The notes under the pieces are model-generated. The model saw only the letters and a program-made list of their open reading frames with translations, was not told the origin of the DNA and searched no databases. DNA of 64,000 nucleotides, from NCBI RefSeq assembly GCF_000213175.1, contig NW_009799102.1, positions 2,580,309 through 2,644,308 of the forward strand. The letters run 5' to 3'. Positions 11,016-22,421 of this stretch are shown in pieces. The DNA comes from Neurospora tetrasperma FGSC 2508. Taxonomy: Eukaryota > Ascomycota > Sordariomycetes > Sordariales > Sordariaceae. A program made the translations under genes and the position numbers. The first letter of the stretch is position 1. Every line of letters begins with the position of its first letter.

Positions 11016-11142
11016 CAATCTTTCAAACGGAAAGCGAGACCTCAACCGATTCGCTTCGGCGCAGTCTTTCTCGCAGACCAGCTTGGCCTCGGCCACATTC
11101 ACCTGACCAAACTTTCTGGTCAAGGACTGGCCAAGGACCGCC

Positions 11143-12240
11143 CAGAAGAGAACCTGCAAGAATTGACCCTGAGGCAAGGAAGTGCAAGATCTGATTATTG
11201 CCCCTCCGTTGCTGGGAGATACAGGCAAACCAATGCGTTTGCCTCAAACTGGCCACTGGGCCAACAGGCCGCCAGGCCGCACCATCATCCACATGGATTG
11301 CATGATTCAGCCAGAGTGGTCACGTACAAGGGCAACGAATGCCAATGTGGCCTCGCGGCCTACGGGACCCGTGTGACCGTGACCGTGCTAGCCCAGTGAT
11401 CACTCAAACCATCCAGCTTCCGAATGACTTGCCGGTCATGACCACCACAGCCACTCTAACAGATGCTTTGGGAGCCCTGAGCGTGTTACTCGTGGTGTGG
11501 GCCTAATCTTTGCGCCCAAATCGGACTGGTCCCCGAACTTCACCGTTGTTGCTCAGCCTGAACTTCTGTTTCAGTTCGACTAAGACAACTCTGCTTTCCA
11601 CGAGACTATTCCGGGAAAACATGCAAGAACTGTTCCTGCGCCGGGTAATTGTGAAAACCGAGTATCTCCCTGGAACTCTCTTGTTGAACAAGAAGTCGTC
11701 GAGCTCATCCGTAGCGTGCTTGTTGTTGACGAAGATGATGGTGCGGCCGGGAGGTACCGTGTTGAGGAGATCAAGGCAAGCTTGCTTCTTCAGGTAGGGT
11801 TCGACCCAGATGGTGTCTTGCTTGATGTTGCTATGGGTGCTTCTAGCCCGACCAACGCGGAGTCGCACATGGTGGTCGGCAAGTTGGGTCGTGGCAAGGC
11901 CATGAGCGGCTTTGGTGAAAGCAGCTGAAAGAGTGCATATACTTGATGTTGCCCTCTTCCTGGTCTGTAGAGAAGAAAGAACATTAGCCCAAGCTCCTGC
12001 TGTTGGATCAGTCCCAACGTCTTTGCGAGGCCACCAGGCCATCAGGCCACGAGACCACACAGTCAAGGACTGCCCTGATAAAAGGCGCCACTAACACCGC
12101 CAACGCCAACAACGCCAACCACACCAACCAACTGCCCCGAGAGAACTTGCAAGAACAGAACTGTCCGGAGAGAACCTGCAAGAATTGACCTTGGAGTCAG
12201 AAAATGCAAGACCTAGTATCTGCCGTTGCTCCGTTGCCGT
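11143..12240 (+). repeat. Duplicated zinc-knuckle-like segments
   Basis: Two related segments of about 80 nt, at about 11143-11220 and 12163-12240, share GAGAACCTGCAAGAATTGACC and a following …GTTGCTGG/GTTGCCG… tail. At 12130-12188 the reading is CPRENLQEQN / NCPERTCKN, and the minus strand at about 3938-3966 encodes DCPERTCKNC. CxxxxCKNC steps resemble CCHC zinc knuckles, but no complete C-x2-C-x4-H-x4-C unit is left. Confidence 0.45.
11580..11880 (-). pseudogene. DEAD-box helicase fragment: start of second RecA domain
   Basis: The minus strand encodes RLRVGRARSTHSNIKQ, then WVEPYLKKQACLDLL, then GRTIIFVNNKHATDELDDFL. This is the linker and motif IV (TIIFV) part of Ded1/Vasa helicases. It overlaps in content the 4.19 kb fragment (ANELDEYLFNK versus TDELDDFLFNK), so at least two different parental copies contributed. 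Confidence 0.7.
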
Positions 12241-12244
12241 TGGA

Positions 12245-13492
12245 AACATATCGACGCCTTTGCCAAGCCACTCACTTACAAGGCTGCCTTACCAAACCAC
12301 CAGGCTCCACCATCGCCAAGTGCGACAGTGAGGCGGCTCGGCCCGTATGATCGACCGTCCCGTAACCATCTACCCGAGAAGCTGGACCACCAGGAAGTCA
12401 GGGACATGATCGCTGGGACCACGAAGACGAGATAGATCGACGGCTGGACGGGAGAGATCTGCCGGACAACATAATCGTGGCCATCTTCCCGAGAAGGCAA
12501 TCCATCGGAGCAAGGACCAGGAAGTCTGCGACATGATCGTTGAGGTCGCTGACGAGGAAGAGATCGTTGACGTCGGTAAGGAGGAATGGATTGACGACGG
12601 GAGGTAGATGAGGTCTTCGAGAGATATCCTGTCAAAGTGAGCCGCGATACACAAACCAAAGGTACATTACCTATGTGCAGCTGGAGGGGGCCATTCACGC
12701 CTTTCGCGGCCTTCGCGGCCTTCGGACCCAGAACGCCAACCGCCCTGAGGCCCAGTGGCCGATTGCCATTGAGAAGCAGAAGGCCACGTTAGCTTCCGCC
12801 ATGACCAACAAGGACTTGCATCGTCCCTTGGCCGTTGCGCGCAGTTTCGCACTCTTGCAGCGTCGAATTTTCCCGTCGTGGGACGACGAAAAATTGCCCG
12901 GAGGGCTGAGAGGGATAACGTCTTGTTCTTTTTCATGGTATCCTTCTCTAAATGTTCTGTGTACTTGGGACCATCGGACTAGAATATCTAAGCGATGTCC
13001 AAGTCTTGTCCGGTGAGCGAAAGCAAATGAGTAGCAGTAGCCACCCTACGCTGAAACAGTAACCATGGTAAGATCCGAAACCGTCTGAGTGATAAGATGG
13101 GTGAAACCGAAAAGGAAATGAAAAACCAAAACGGCAAAGTTAAACGGTTTTCCACCAGATTGCCTTGGGGCACGCTCGTTCTATACCTTGGGCATCTCCA
13201 AATCCCAAATTTCCCAACCGCCAAGGCCCAACAACGCCCATAAGCAAACATCAAATACGAGACGAAATGAAACAAACTGAATTCCTTGAGAACCAGAAAC
13301 CGTAACCGTAATCATAATCGTGATCGTAACGTAATCGAAATCGTAATTCGTAAAGTCGTAAGTCATAAACCAGAAAGCCGAAAACAGAGAAGCACGTACT
13401 GATAGGAGAACAACCCATCATTATACACCTTGCTGACTCCTGCCACTGCATGAACTGAGCGGAGCAAGGCCCCGATCCCTGACTTTCTAACA
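12245..13492. other. No supportable gene; low-complexity tract near the end
   Basis: Short frames only. At about 13303-13365 there is a degenerate CGTAATCRTAA repeat. The 3' UTR of the next minus-strand gene probably lies at the right end. Confidence 0.4.
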
Positions 13493-15683
13493 CTATAGAT
13501 CCAGGTGGTCGAGACCATATCCCTCAGCAGAAATTGCAGAGAAGACCTGGGCTTCCACAGAATCGAACCCTCCTTGCGGTAGTTGCTCCTGATGATCCTG
13601 ATATAACAGGGGATCCCAAGAATCAATTTCCTCTTGAAAAGACTGTTGCTCTGGTGCCCGCTGTTGCTCCTGTGGTTGATCTTGCTCCTGCTGCTGCTGG
13701 AGTATGATCGGGTCTGCAACTGCTATGGTTGCGGCTGTATTGATGAGTGTGGGTGGGCGTTCGGGCGTTCTTTCAGCGGCAGGCATGGGTATGGGCGCAG
13801 GTAGTTGCTCGAGGTTAAACACGGTCACTTTCGGTTGTACTCCATTTGGCTGGGTGGCTGCCGCCGTGATTCCATTTTCGTTCCCATCTTTGCCGAGGAA
13901 GTCAACGTTCAAGTTGACAATCTGGTGGTTGGGCACCCGGACGTTCTGGGTGGGCTGAAAGCCTGGTTGAAAGACAGGCTTGACGGGATGCGAAACCGTG
14001 GTAATAGGAACGCTTACCGAGATTTCGTTTGAGTTAGTTGGGTGGTTGAAGCGAGGGTTGAAGGAGTTGTGTTGCACGCCACGATCCACCGCAGCGCCAT
14101 TGCTAGAGTTGCCGGAAATTGCGTTTAAACCGTTGGCTAAGTCATTGTCCACCAGACTTAGTAAGGTATCCCCCAAACGCAGGCTGTTGTTGTAGAAGGT
14201 CGCGCTATTCACTGAAAGGTTGTAGCCCAGGCTGTTAGGCCGAGTAAGGCCCATCGCGCTGCCGTTCACCGTGTCAACATTTCCCATGTAGCCTTCATCT
14301 AGACTGTTGACTCGGTTGCTGTTCTGGTTGCCGTGCACCCCAAAACCGTTCCTGGCGTCGCTTGAATAGGCCAGTGGAGCTGAGCGAGTGGGAACACCAA
14401 AGGTCAATCCGTTTCCAACATGATGGGTGCCAAGTGGAAAGCCATCGCCGTCCAAGCCTTGTCGAGATCCGTTGCCGAGTCTCTCTGCCCCAGAGAGGGA
14501 CCCCATAGCCATGCCCACGCCCATACCCTGGTTGACAGCATTGCTCGAGTTAATGACCGGAGCAGTGGTCATCACCCAAGTACCGGCAGTGGCAAGGCGA
14601 GTGTAGGGCGGCGGGGGGGTCTCATACTTCTGGGCTTCGGCCGGTACCGAGAACTCTCGGGGGCCGTGGGTGTAAGCAGCAAAAGGGATTTCGTGATGTT
14701 TCTGGGGTTGCTGGTAATGGCGCTGTTGCTGGTCCTGTTGCTGTGGCAGGGCATGCCTGGGGGTTTGCGCAGACAAAGAAGACGATGAGAAGCCGGGGGT
14801 GTGGCGGTTATTGACGTTGTGGTTCTCATTGTCACGCTCGTTGTCTTCCCGGGCACGCTTTCGCGGGTTAACGTGTGAGGCCGGGGCTACCGCATTCCGT
14901 ATGGCTTCATTGGCCTCCGCATCCATTTCTTCAGCAATTTCGTAACCATCGCGCCTAAGTTTCCTCAAGAGTGCATTAACGCGAATCTATTTTGCAATGA
15001 TGATTAGTGCATATTCTCCAGGCATCAATACTACCCAGTGTTAAATTGCTTTAAAAAAAAAGATCTCCATAATACAAATAGAAGCCAGATCAGCTGGTGG
15101 ACGTCGAGGATCGCTTTAGCATAGTAGCCGTCGGCGAATCCATTTCATGGGAACACCGAAACAGCTGAGCAATATGCGAACGCCGACAATGTATTTATGA
15201 GGATAAGATCGAGAAAAGTTGCAATATCTTTGATTGTGACCGCGATCCGAGATCGATGGTGATGTAAAGATAAAAAAATAGAAAAATATTCGAATGGGTT
15301 CAAGTGCAAACCAAGATTCGAGTTTGCTGGAAATTGCAATAATGGTTGGTTGAAATAGGAAACAGACCATGGAATGTAACCTTGCTTCATTGGAATGTAC
15401 GTTGAGTAACTGGAATGTGACAAGCAAGGAAGCTGAGCTATCCCTACAAGTTTCTTTGTTTGACGACATGTTCCTGGGGGACAAAGCAAACAAACATCGA
15501 GCAATAGCAGAGCAAGTAACATACCTGGGTACTTTCTTGACTTTTCGAGCCCATATATGCGGTGACGCTCGCTAGATCGTACTTGATCTTCTCGCCATTG
15601 ATAAATACCCCACACAAAAGCTTGTAGTCGCTACCCGTCAGGCTGAACGCACCCTTGGAAGCTTTAGAAGACTTGGATAACAT
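13493..15683 (-). CDS. M15: Myb-like domain protein with a long Gln/Asn-rich tail
   Basis: Two exons are predicted. Exon 1 (15683-15525) starts MLSKSSKASKGAF and ends ...SQESTQ before a GTATGT donor. Exon 2 (14986-13493) begins after a TAG acceptor as IRVNALLRKLRRDGYEI. Phase is 0 and the product is about 550 aa. The join rebuilds a Myb/SANT-like fold at residues about 14-70, with the third helix NALLRKLRRDG like that of the other cluster proteins. A nuclear-localisation-like PRKRARED follows, and the remainder is low complexity, rich in Asn, Gln, Ser and Gly, with a QQQQEQDQPQEQQ run near the C-terminus. The intron is long (538 nt) and falls about three codons earlier than in M22, Mvar and M42. 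DNA binding is inferred from family, not shown. Confidence 0.7.
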
Positions 15684-18600
15684 CGTAGCAGGTACTGTGA
15701 TATTTTTCGAGACGTGGTGTTGTTTGGTGATACCCTATAGAAGGCCTGAGGCGTGGTCGAGCCAAGTTTTGAGAGATTAGGTGGTTTGGCAGGTTTGTAA
15801 GATTGTTGGAGGATAGGAAGTGCTGATTGGAAGCTTTCAGCAGATGGTTTTCGTGGTAGTTGATGATATGTTGCTGCTGTTGGCGATCAAGTCTGCGGAA
15901 GTCGAGAAAGAGGTTAGAACAGAGAGGGTACTGTCAATAGTGGGGAAATAAAATCGTAGATAGGTGGATATGCGAGCAACTTGTAGGATATAAATATTGT
16001 TGATTGCCACGGTCGGCGTTATCGGCTGCGAAGGTAGAAAAAAAGGACGAACTTGGAGCCGAGTAGATAAGCGTGAGTAACTTTTCAGAGGTTATAGTAC
16101 CTTAATCATTCGAGCGCCTTGATTTTGGACACCACGTGTCCAGTAAAAACGTAGTCTGGTTGATCTGTACACCTGGTGTGTACCGTATAAACTCTGGAAA
16201 TCCAGAAAAGAGGTCAGATACAAGTGTGCGGATTTTGTAGGGTTAAAGGTTTGGTGATCGCGTTTAGCTGCGTGTATGCTGATGGTAATGCGCATGGCGA
16301 AGCTTTAACCCTGCGTTGACCTTTTCCGAATTTCCCGGATTTTGAAAGCCTGCTTTGGATGCATTGATTGTATGCTGGCCAGCGTCAAGTGCAGGTTGCA
16401 TGCCCTAAGGTTGAGGATAGGTAGGTATCCCAAGGAAAAGCACAAGCTTCAGCGTCGCGTCATCCTAAAGTTGCAAAGTGGACAGACGGCCGGGGACCGG
16501 GGACTTCCTTTCCTCCACGAGCTACTCAGCGGCGATTACTCGAATCTTTGCCAACGGTATACGGACGACAACTCGTTGGCGAGTTCGGTGAGGATGGTGA
16601 ATTGAGTGACATGACGCCGCCAGAATGCGGGAGAATAACGGGTTGCTGGAGAAAATTTGGTAAAGGGCAGTGGTTGCAAAGGCCAGATATACCGGACTGA
16701 CACACTAGACTTGCGGAAGATTGTCTTTCTGGGCCACACAATGCTGGCAGAGCTACAGGGAACAAATTTTGAGCCTGTAATTGAACCACTGGCGAGTAGG
16801 AGTATTGCGCGCGATGAGTAATCTCGAAGAGCTTCACTAGCTGAAGTGGCACATGTGCTGGCAACTGCTCCTTGTCGTGCTGAACGTTGGGTGCTCTGAA
16901 AGGAAAACTAATGCAAGTCTGGTTCACCAATTTGGCGAATTTGTTCGGTAGCGAATCCCAACAAAGGGAGCTTGCCTGGAGATGACGGGGCCACTCAAAT
17001 GTATACTGACGTAGTGAAATGCTTCTCTCCTATTGATATCTTGCACACTGATGTTGTTGTTGGCGAGTAGCCGACAGGGAAAAGAAGAGCTATGGCGCCT
17101 GAGTAGCAAAATAGTTGGCTCATCGTGATCGGGTAGGCTTCGGCAAGCAAGAGTCTGGAAAAGAGAACTACCTGTCCTCGAGATCTGGGGTGCCCAAGAG
17201 CGTAATCTTTGCCACGATTGCTTGGCTAACTGTTTTCTGCTTTTGTCGTTGTAGTCGCTGTTGTCGTTGTCATTGTATTGTTTGAGGAAGTGGACGACGA
17301 CGTGGAGGAGAGAAGAAGGAGGAGGAAAGAGAAGGACAAAAGAACGAAAGAAGAGCAGATCCCAAAATTTTAGCTTGGGTTTGCCCACAAGACCACCAGT
17401 TTGGTGACGGTTGTCACCGAGAAGCGAACCCAGGGCTGCCGTACCTTCACCCAAACGGCCAAGGAAACGCCAGAAAACCGGGAGACCTAACTTGACAATC
17501 TTCAGACTTGATCATGACCCGACTTAGTGTACTGTTGTGATTCGGGCTAGCCAAAGCAAGGATACGCGGGCTATCGTGGTAACTGGGGAGGATCGGAACT
17601 TGACCAACGCCAAATCTCGGCAGGCCCAGATTTTGGAATTTCCTCAGGCTTTGGCTAGTATGGATCACTCCTCGAGAAGTTCGTTGAGGTTTGGTATCGC
17701 TACGTGTATCGGAATGGCGGTTACCGGCCTGTCAGGCCAGTTAGCAGGCTCGCAGTGAACGTCCTGGCGGTCGAGTATGGGAAGGAAGGTGGTCAAACGG
17801 CGTAAACTGATGGAACTGTCCCAGAGTATAATGTGGGGGGCCAGCTGTGGCTAGCCAAGGTGGCATCGAGGTACTGATGGGCCAAGCTGACGGACGAGCG
17901 GACGAACAGTGACCATGATGGTTGGTGGTGATTCACTGACTTGGGCCTGTAAGCCTATGAGAAGCGGAAAAGGGAGGTATTAGGCATCAAGGGAGATGGA
18001 TGGAACGGCCGCAGAACATAGGGACAAGCATACCCGATATATAGCAATAATCCTGGAGGCATTGACTTATTCAAGCCGTGTGATTCTTGGAGGCCCGGGG
18101 CCAGCGACATGGACATGTGGGTTGACGGTTGGAAATCGTCTAGAAAAGAAGTACGAACGAACGTATACTGAAAGTCGGTGCGTTGTTGGATCAGAGCGAG
18201 TCAAATGTAGGTACCTTATGATTGCGGTTGAGAAAAGAGAAATGCCCCCCCGTCGCCAAGCCAAGTCTAAAATCCCTGGAAATAGAAAGTTAGGGTGGGG
18301 TGCTCTTTCCTCTTGTCAAAGCACTGGCCGTGACGAAGTACTTTTCTTGCACTTGCAAGCTTCAGTTGCGGGGGCCGGAAGCAGGAATACCAGGTACTTA
18401 TAAATTAGAAGCGATTACGCAACGACTTTTGAAACAGAGAGATTTGACCCAACTGTGTGATAATGGGTGGTTTGAGGCTGACAACGTGGGCATATGTGGT
18501 TGACAGCTGGAAAAGTTCCGGGGAGTAAGCAAGCCAGTGGTGTACCATAGTATTTTGATGGAACCAGAGAGACAGGAACGACTGTCATGGTGGCCTTGAA

Positions 18601-19107
18601 CGACACGCCACAAGGCGAAAACACCGAGTGTCCTGGTTGAACGCTTTCGAAATTATACCCGGAAAATCAGCCCAACCTTCAAAAACATGAAAGAGCACTG
18701 ACACCCAAAGGGCATGCAAGGACGTACCTCACCAGTAACCATCATTCATTATCTTCGTTAAACCTATAATCGTACAATGGCAAACAGATTCCAGCAAAGA
18801 TAAGACAGCTGCTATGCATCAAGCAGAGGACAAGAGAGGTAAACACTCAAAGCAAAAGACCAAGGAAAACCGACCGCCCGTCATAAAACCCAAAAACCAG
18901 ATACCCATCCATAGCTAGTCGAAGAATAGTAGGCTGTTTGTGAATATCAAACTGTATGTATCCCAAGAAGCCCTTGTACCCAAAGAATAAGAAAAAAACA
19001 AGATAGAGACAGATAACAGAAGCAGGAACAACGAGGGAAAAAGTCATCTGGATCCGTATCCATCGCGGATTGTTTTCAATAGTGACTGGCACTGCTCCCC
19101 CTTAACA
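15684..19107. other. 3.4-kb stretch without a supportable gene
   Basis: Contains the leader and promoter of M15 on the left and the 3' region of M20 on the right. Frames at 16526-16930 and 16924-17454 on the minus strand are the longest but show no motif or convincing coding bias. No repeats or RNA genes were seen. Confidence 0.4.
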
Positions 19108-20031
19108 TCAACACTGATACTGCTGAGCATCCCAGTCTTCCTGCTTGACCATGCCGGTCTGGTCCTCATGTTCCATCATGGTAGCATGTACCCGAAGTTG
19201 TTCAGCAGCATGCTGTTCGTTCTGCTGAGAGTCGCTTACAGCAAAAGCCATGGCATAGGTATCCAATTCGTATCCCATTCCATAGCTAGCGTAGGCAGGT
19301 AAAGTGGACTGCCAGGATCCGGTGGGGGTGATGGTGGTGGTGGCGGTGGACGAGCCAGTGGTGAAAGAAAAAGGGGTGTCTGGATGGCCGAGCAGCATCT
19401 CGGTGGGGCATGCCGTGACCGCTGCCCGGGTACAGATGTGAGGTGACGCCGTATGAGCATCCGAGTCGCTGCAGGGAGTGAGGAACCGCATGTGCATTCG
19501 GGATTGTATGTCGGACATGGGCTTGGCCATGGAGGTCGGTGTGGAATACACACGGTCGAGGGGTGACGGTTCGGGAGGTATGAAATCTTTCTCGTCCTTG
19601 AGAGGCGGGGATGGCATCGTCGCGGATGCGGCTTTGCTCTTGGACACTTCATCCTCCTTCTCTATCTCAACTGTGATTGCTTTCTTCTTTGGCTTTTCTC
19701 CCACCTTCTTCTTGGCCTTTGTAACTCGATTCTCGTCGGTATTCGTACGATTCCTCGGTCGGGGTTCGGTGCCTAGCATGGAGGCTCGGAATCGCGCGTA
19801 ACGCATGCGGGCGGCATGGCCGTTCGATATCTTCTGGCAGAGAAACGGGCTGGCGGCTACCTCGTTCCAGTCGATCTGTAGAGGCAATTTCAAGTCAGCC
19901 AAACAGAGTTCGGACAGCCACCCCAATGGTACGCATAACAGACGGGAGAGGTAGTCACTCACATCCTTCAGAGACTTTTGCTGGAGGATGGCGAACAGGA
20001 ACCTCGCCATGGCATTTTCGGTAGCAGACAT
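19108..20031 (-). CDS. M20: Myb-like domain protein
   Basis: Exon 1 is 20031-19963 (MSATENAMARFLFAILQQ...), followed by an intron 19962-19876 with GTGAGT donor, GCTGAC branch site and CTACAG acceptor. Exon 2 is 19875-19108. The product is about 278 aa. The join gives AILQQKSLKD/IDWNEVAASP, then NGHAARMRYARFRASMLG, a Myb-like domain type common in Pezizomycotina. A basic stretch follows (KAKKKVGEKPKKKAITVE, residues about 95-115) and then a Ser/Thr/Pro-rich tail. The start at 20031 was chosen because the frame upstream to 20166 is not domain-like and the domain begins right after it. It is divergent to M22. A nuclear DNA- or chromatin-binding role is an inference. Confidence 0.8.
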   Translation of the reverse strand: MSATENAMARFLFAILQQKSLKDVSDYLSRLLCVPLGWLSELCLADLKLPLQIDWNEVAASPFLCQKISNGHAARMRYARFRASMLGTEPRPRNRTNTDENRVTKAKKKVGEKPKKKAITVEIEKEDEVSKSKAASATMPSPPLKDEKDFIPPEPSPLDRVYSTPTSMAKPMSDIQSRMHMRFLTPCSDSDAHTASPHICTRAAVTACPTEMLLGHPDTPFSFTTGSSTATTTITPTGSWQSTLPAYASYGMGYELDTYAMAFAVSDSQQNEQHAAEQLRVHATMMEHEDQTGMVKQEDWDAQQYQC

Positions 20032-22421
20032 ATTGGCGATGACCGGACTAGCTTTCCCTTCCTGATGCCTGAGGATGTCGTCTTGGTTTCTGGAAGGTGG
20101 TTTCAAAGCCAGCCAACGGCGAGAAAAGGGAAAGTCTGGGGGAAAGCAAGGAGGGGGCAGCCACAATATGTACTATTAGCCGCTGGGAGTGCTGAGACTT
20201 GTCCAACCATTCAGCAGCAAGGCAGCCTTGGCTTCGGTCAGAATTACCCACTGTAGCCGGTGCGCGGGCGCTGTCGAGGTGTGGGGGCGTGAGTCAAGAT
20301 AATGTAACTCGAGCGATAGTGGACAGGGTGTTGAGGGTGTGGATGAAGCATGATACTAGTAGACAGGGCTGGCTGTTGGAGGGAAACGAAGGGGGAGAGA
20401 CGATAGGTTTATGTCTGTCTCACCAAAACGGTAGGCAAGTCAATACGGGGCGAGGATGGCAGCTGGTCGGAGAGGCAACGTGCGTATTGTGTCACGGTAC
20501 CAGGCACTACAGTAGTCTCGGTACTAAAGAAAGATGTTGGTAGCAAGGAGCAGTATCGTGTACCGGCAGCAATCCGAGGCAGATGGCCTCCTCTCAATCT
20601 TCCTTTCCCTACGAGCAGAGCACAGCCGGGCAGGCACTCCATGGCCATTGAGATAAAGGAGATTTCGGGGGAAACGGCTGGAATGGGTGCAAGGTGCATG
20701 AAAGCCTGTCTGCAAAGGGCAGCATTGAGTGGTTCAATGGGCAGCAATCAGCGTTGCTAGGTAGGAAAGGGCAGCCGATCCTGACATGGAATCGATGGGG
20801 CGACAGCATCACAGATAGGCCACTTGGAGCGAGGTGCTGTAGACAGGAGGTAGGTATTGGTATCATTCAGGTAAGGTAAGAGCAAAGATATCGCCTTCCA
20901 CTAGACACGGGCTAGCCCACACACCCTCCGGCCCGTTGTCCTGCCAAAGAAGAAATGTTGTTTGCTTTCAACTTTCCCGAATTGGAAACGAGGCGATACA
21001 ATGAGAGTGGGAGAGAAACACGGAAGGGAGACACGACATGGTTGCGAATCAAGTACGGCATTCAAAGAAGTAAAAAAAAGAGGAGACAAGGATCATTTGA
21101 ACACTAAGGACATGGTGACGCCGCGTCGCCTCGTTTCGATTTTTTGTTCGTTTTTGCTATCCCCCATCCAAGGTCGCGTATAGTGGGTGGTGTTGGTGGG
21201 GTTGCAGCGGACGGACGCCATGCACGTCGGGAATGAGATCCAGGGACGGCAAGAGTAAAAGGCAGTAAGACAGTGAGACTATAATGAGTCACTCGACTGC
21301 GAGTCGGACGAGAGCCAAACGAAGAGAAAGGAGTGTCTCTTGTTGATTGGTGAGAGAGTTGACTTGTAACCGGGCAGGATAGGAGACTCGAGCGGGAACG
21401 GAAAAGGGCTGATCAATGGAGGGGGAAGATGGAAGCTGAGATGTTGGAATGGTGGGCACTGCATGGTTGAGAGCCAGGTAGCTGCTAGATGCCTGCTGGT
21501 TCAGTAGGTAGCTCTGTGTCTATAGATACCTCTACCCCCTCATTGGAGGAATACTACCAGACGGGAGTCGTACCTGACTTAATAGAAAACCGAACTTACA
21601 CCGAAGACCTCGCTGGTAGCTTTTTTGCCATCCTGTTGCCTAAGCAAAGTTGTTTGCAATGAATAAAAGAAAAAACCTCGTCGGAATTAGACCCTATGAC
21701 TCTAGCGTTATGAACTGTTTTCTCCCATCTCGCCGGAAACGGACAGATAGCAGGCGCAGATGGTTTGAGAGGGTGGCATTAATCAAGGGGGCGATGACAG
21801 GAGCCAGAATGAGATGAAATGTTTGAGAACTTGGGGGCGCGGGACGTTGGAGGTCCTGGAAAATTACGTGGTAACAGCGCGTCGCAATCGGCACTGTAGC
21901 TGGTCTTCCGCGCGATGCTGGCGCCAAGTCACTTGATCAGGCGATCCACTCACAATGAATTTCTCCAGTCCCCCCTGTCCTGTGTCCTGGACCTTTTTGT
22001 CCAATGATCCAAGTCCTTCCGAGTCTCCCCGTGTCGTGCCTGTGTTTAGGTCGTTCTGTTCCCGTCCCCTCTTTAATGCGTGCGTGCCACAGCGCCAGGC
22101 AGAACCAAGTGTCTTGGGAAACCTGAGGCAACAACTTTCAGTTCTCTGTGGTCTCTTCCGATGTTAGACATGCACGGACCCCCGCACTTAGACCCTTGCT
22201 CAGCCAATCACCATCCAAAGCACCGGTGCCTCTCCACATAATGTGCACAGCATGAGCCAATCACGCCATTGGATTACCGGGCTCGGTTGAATGTTGCAGC
22301 CGTGGCTGATTTGGTTTGGGAACGTGGGCAGGACACACTGAAAAGGCCATCCTTCCTTAGCAGACCTTAGCAATTTCGCCATCAACCCTATCTCGTTCGT
22401 GGACTCGCACTCGACCAATTC
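20032..22421. other. 2.4-kb divergent intergenic region between M20 and M22
   Basis: No gene seen. It must hold both promoters. Composition is mixed, without long repeats. Confidence 0.5.

Noticed and set aside
16924-17454. Minus-strand frame of 176 codons
   Set aside because: No motif, odd composition, no splice or promoter context; could not be supported as a gene.
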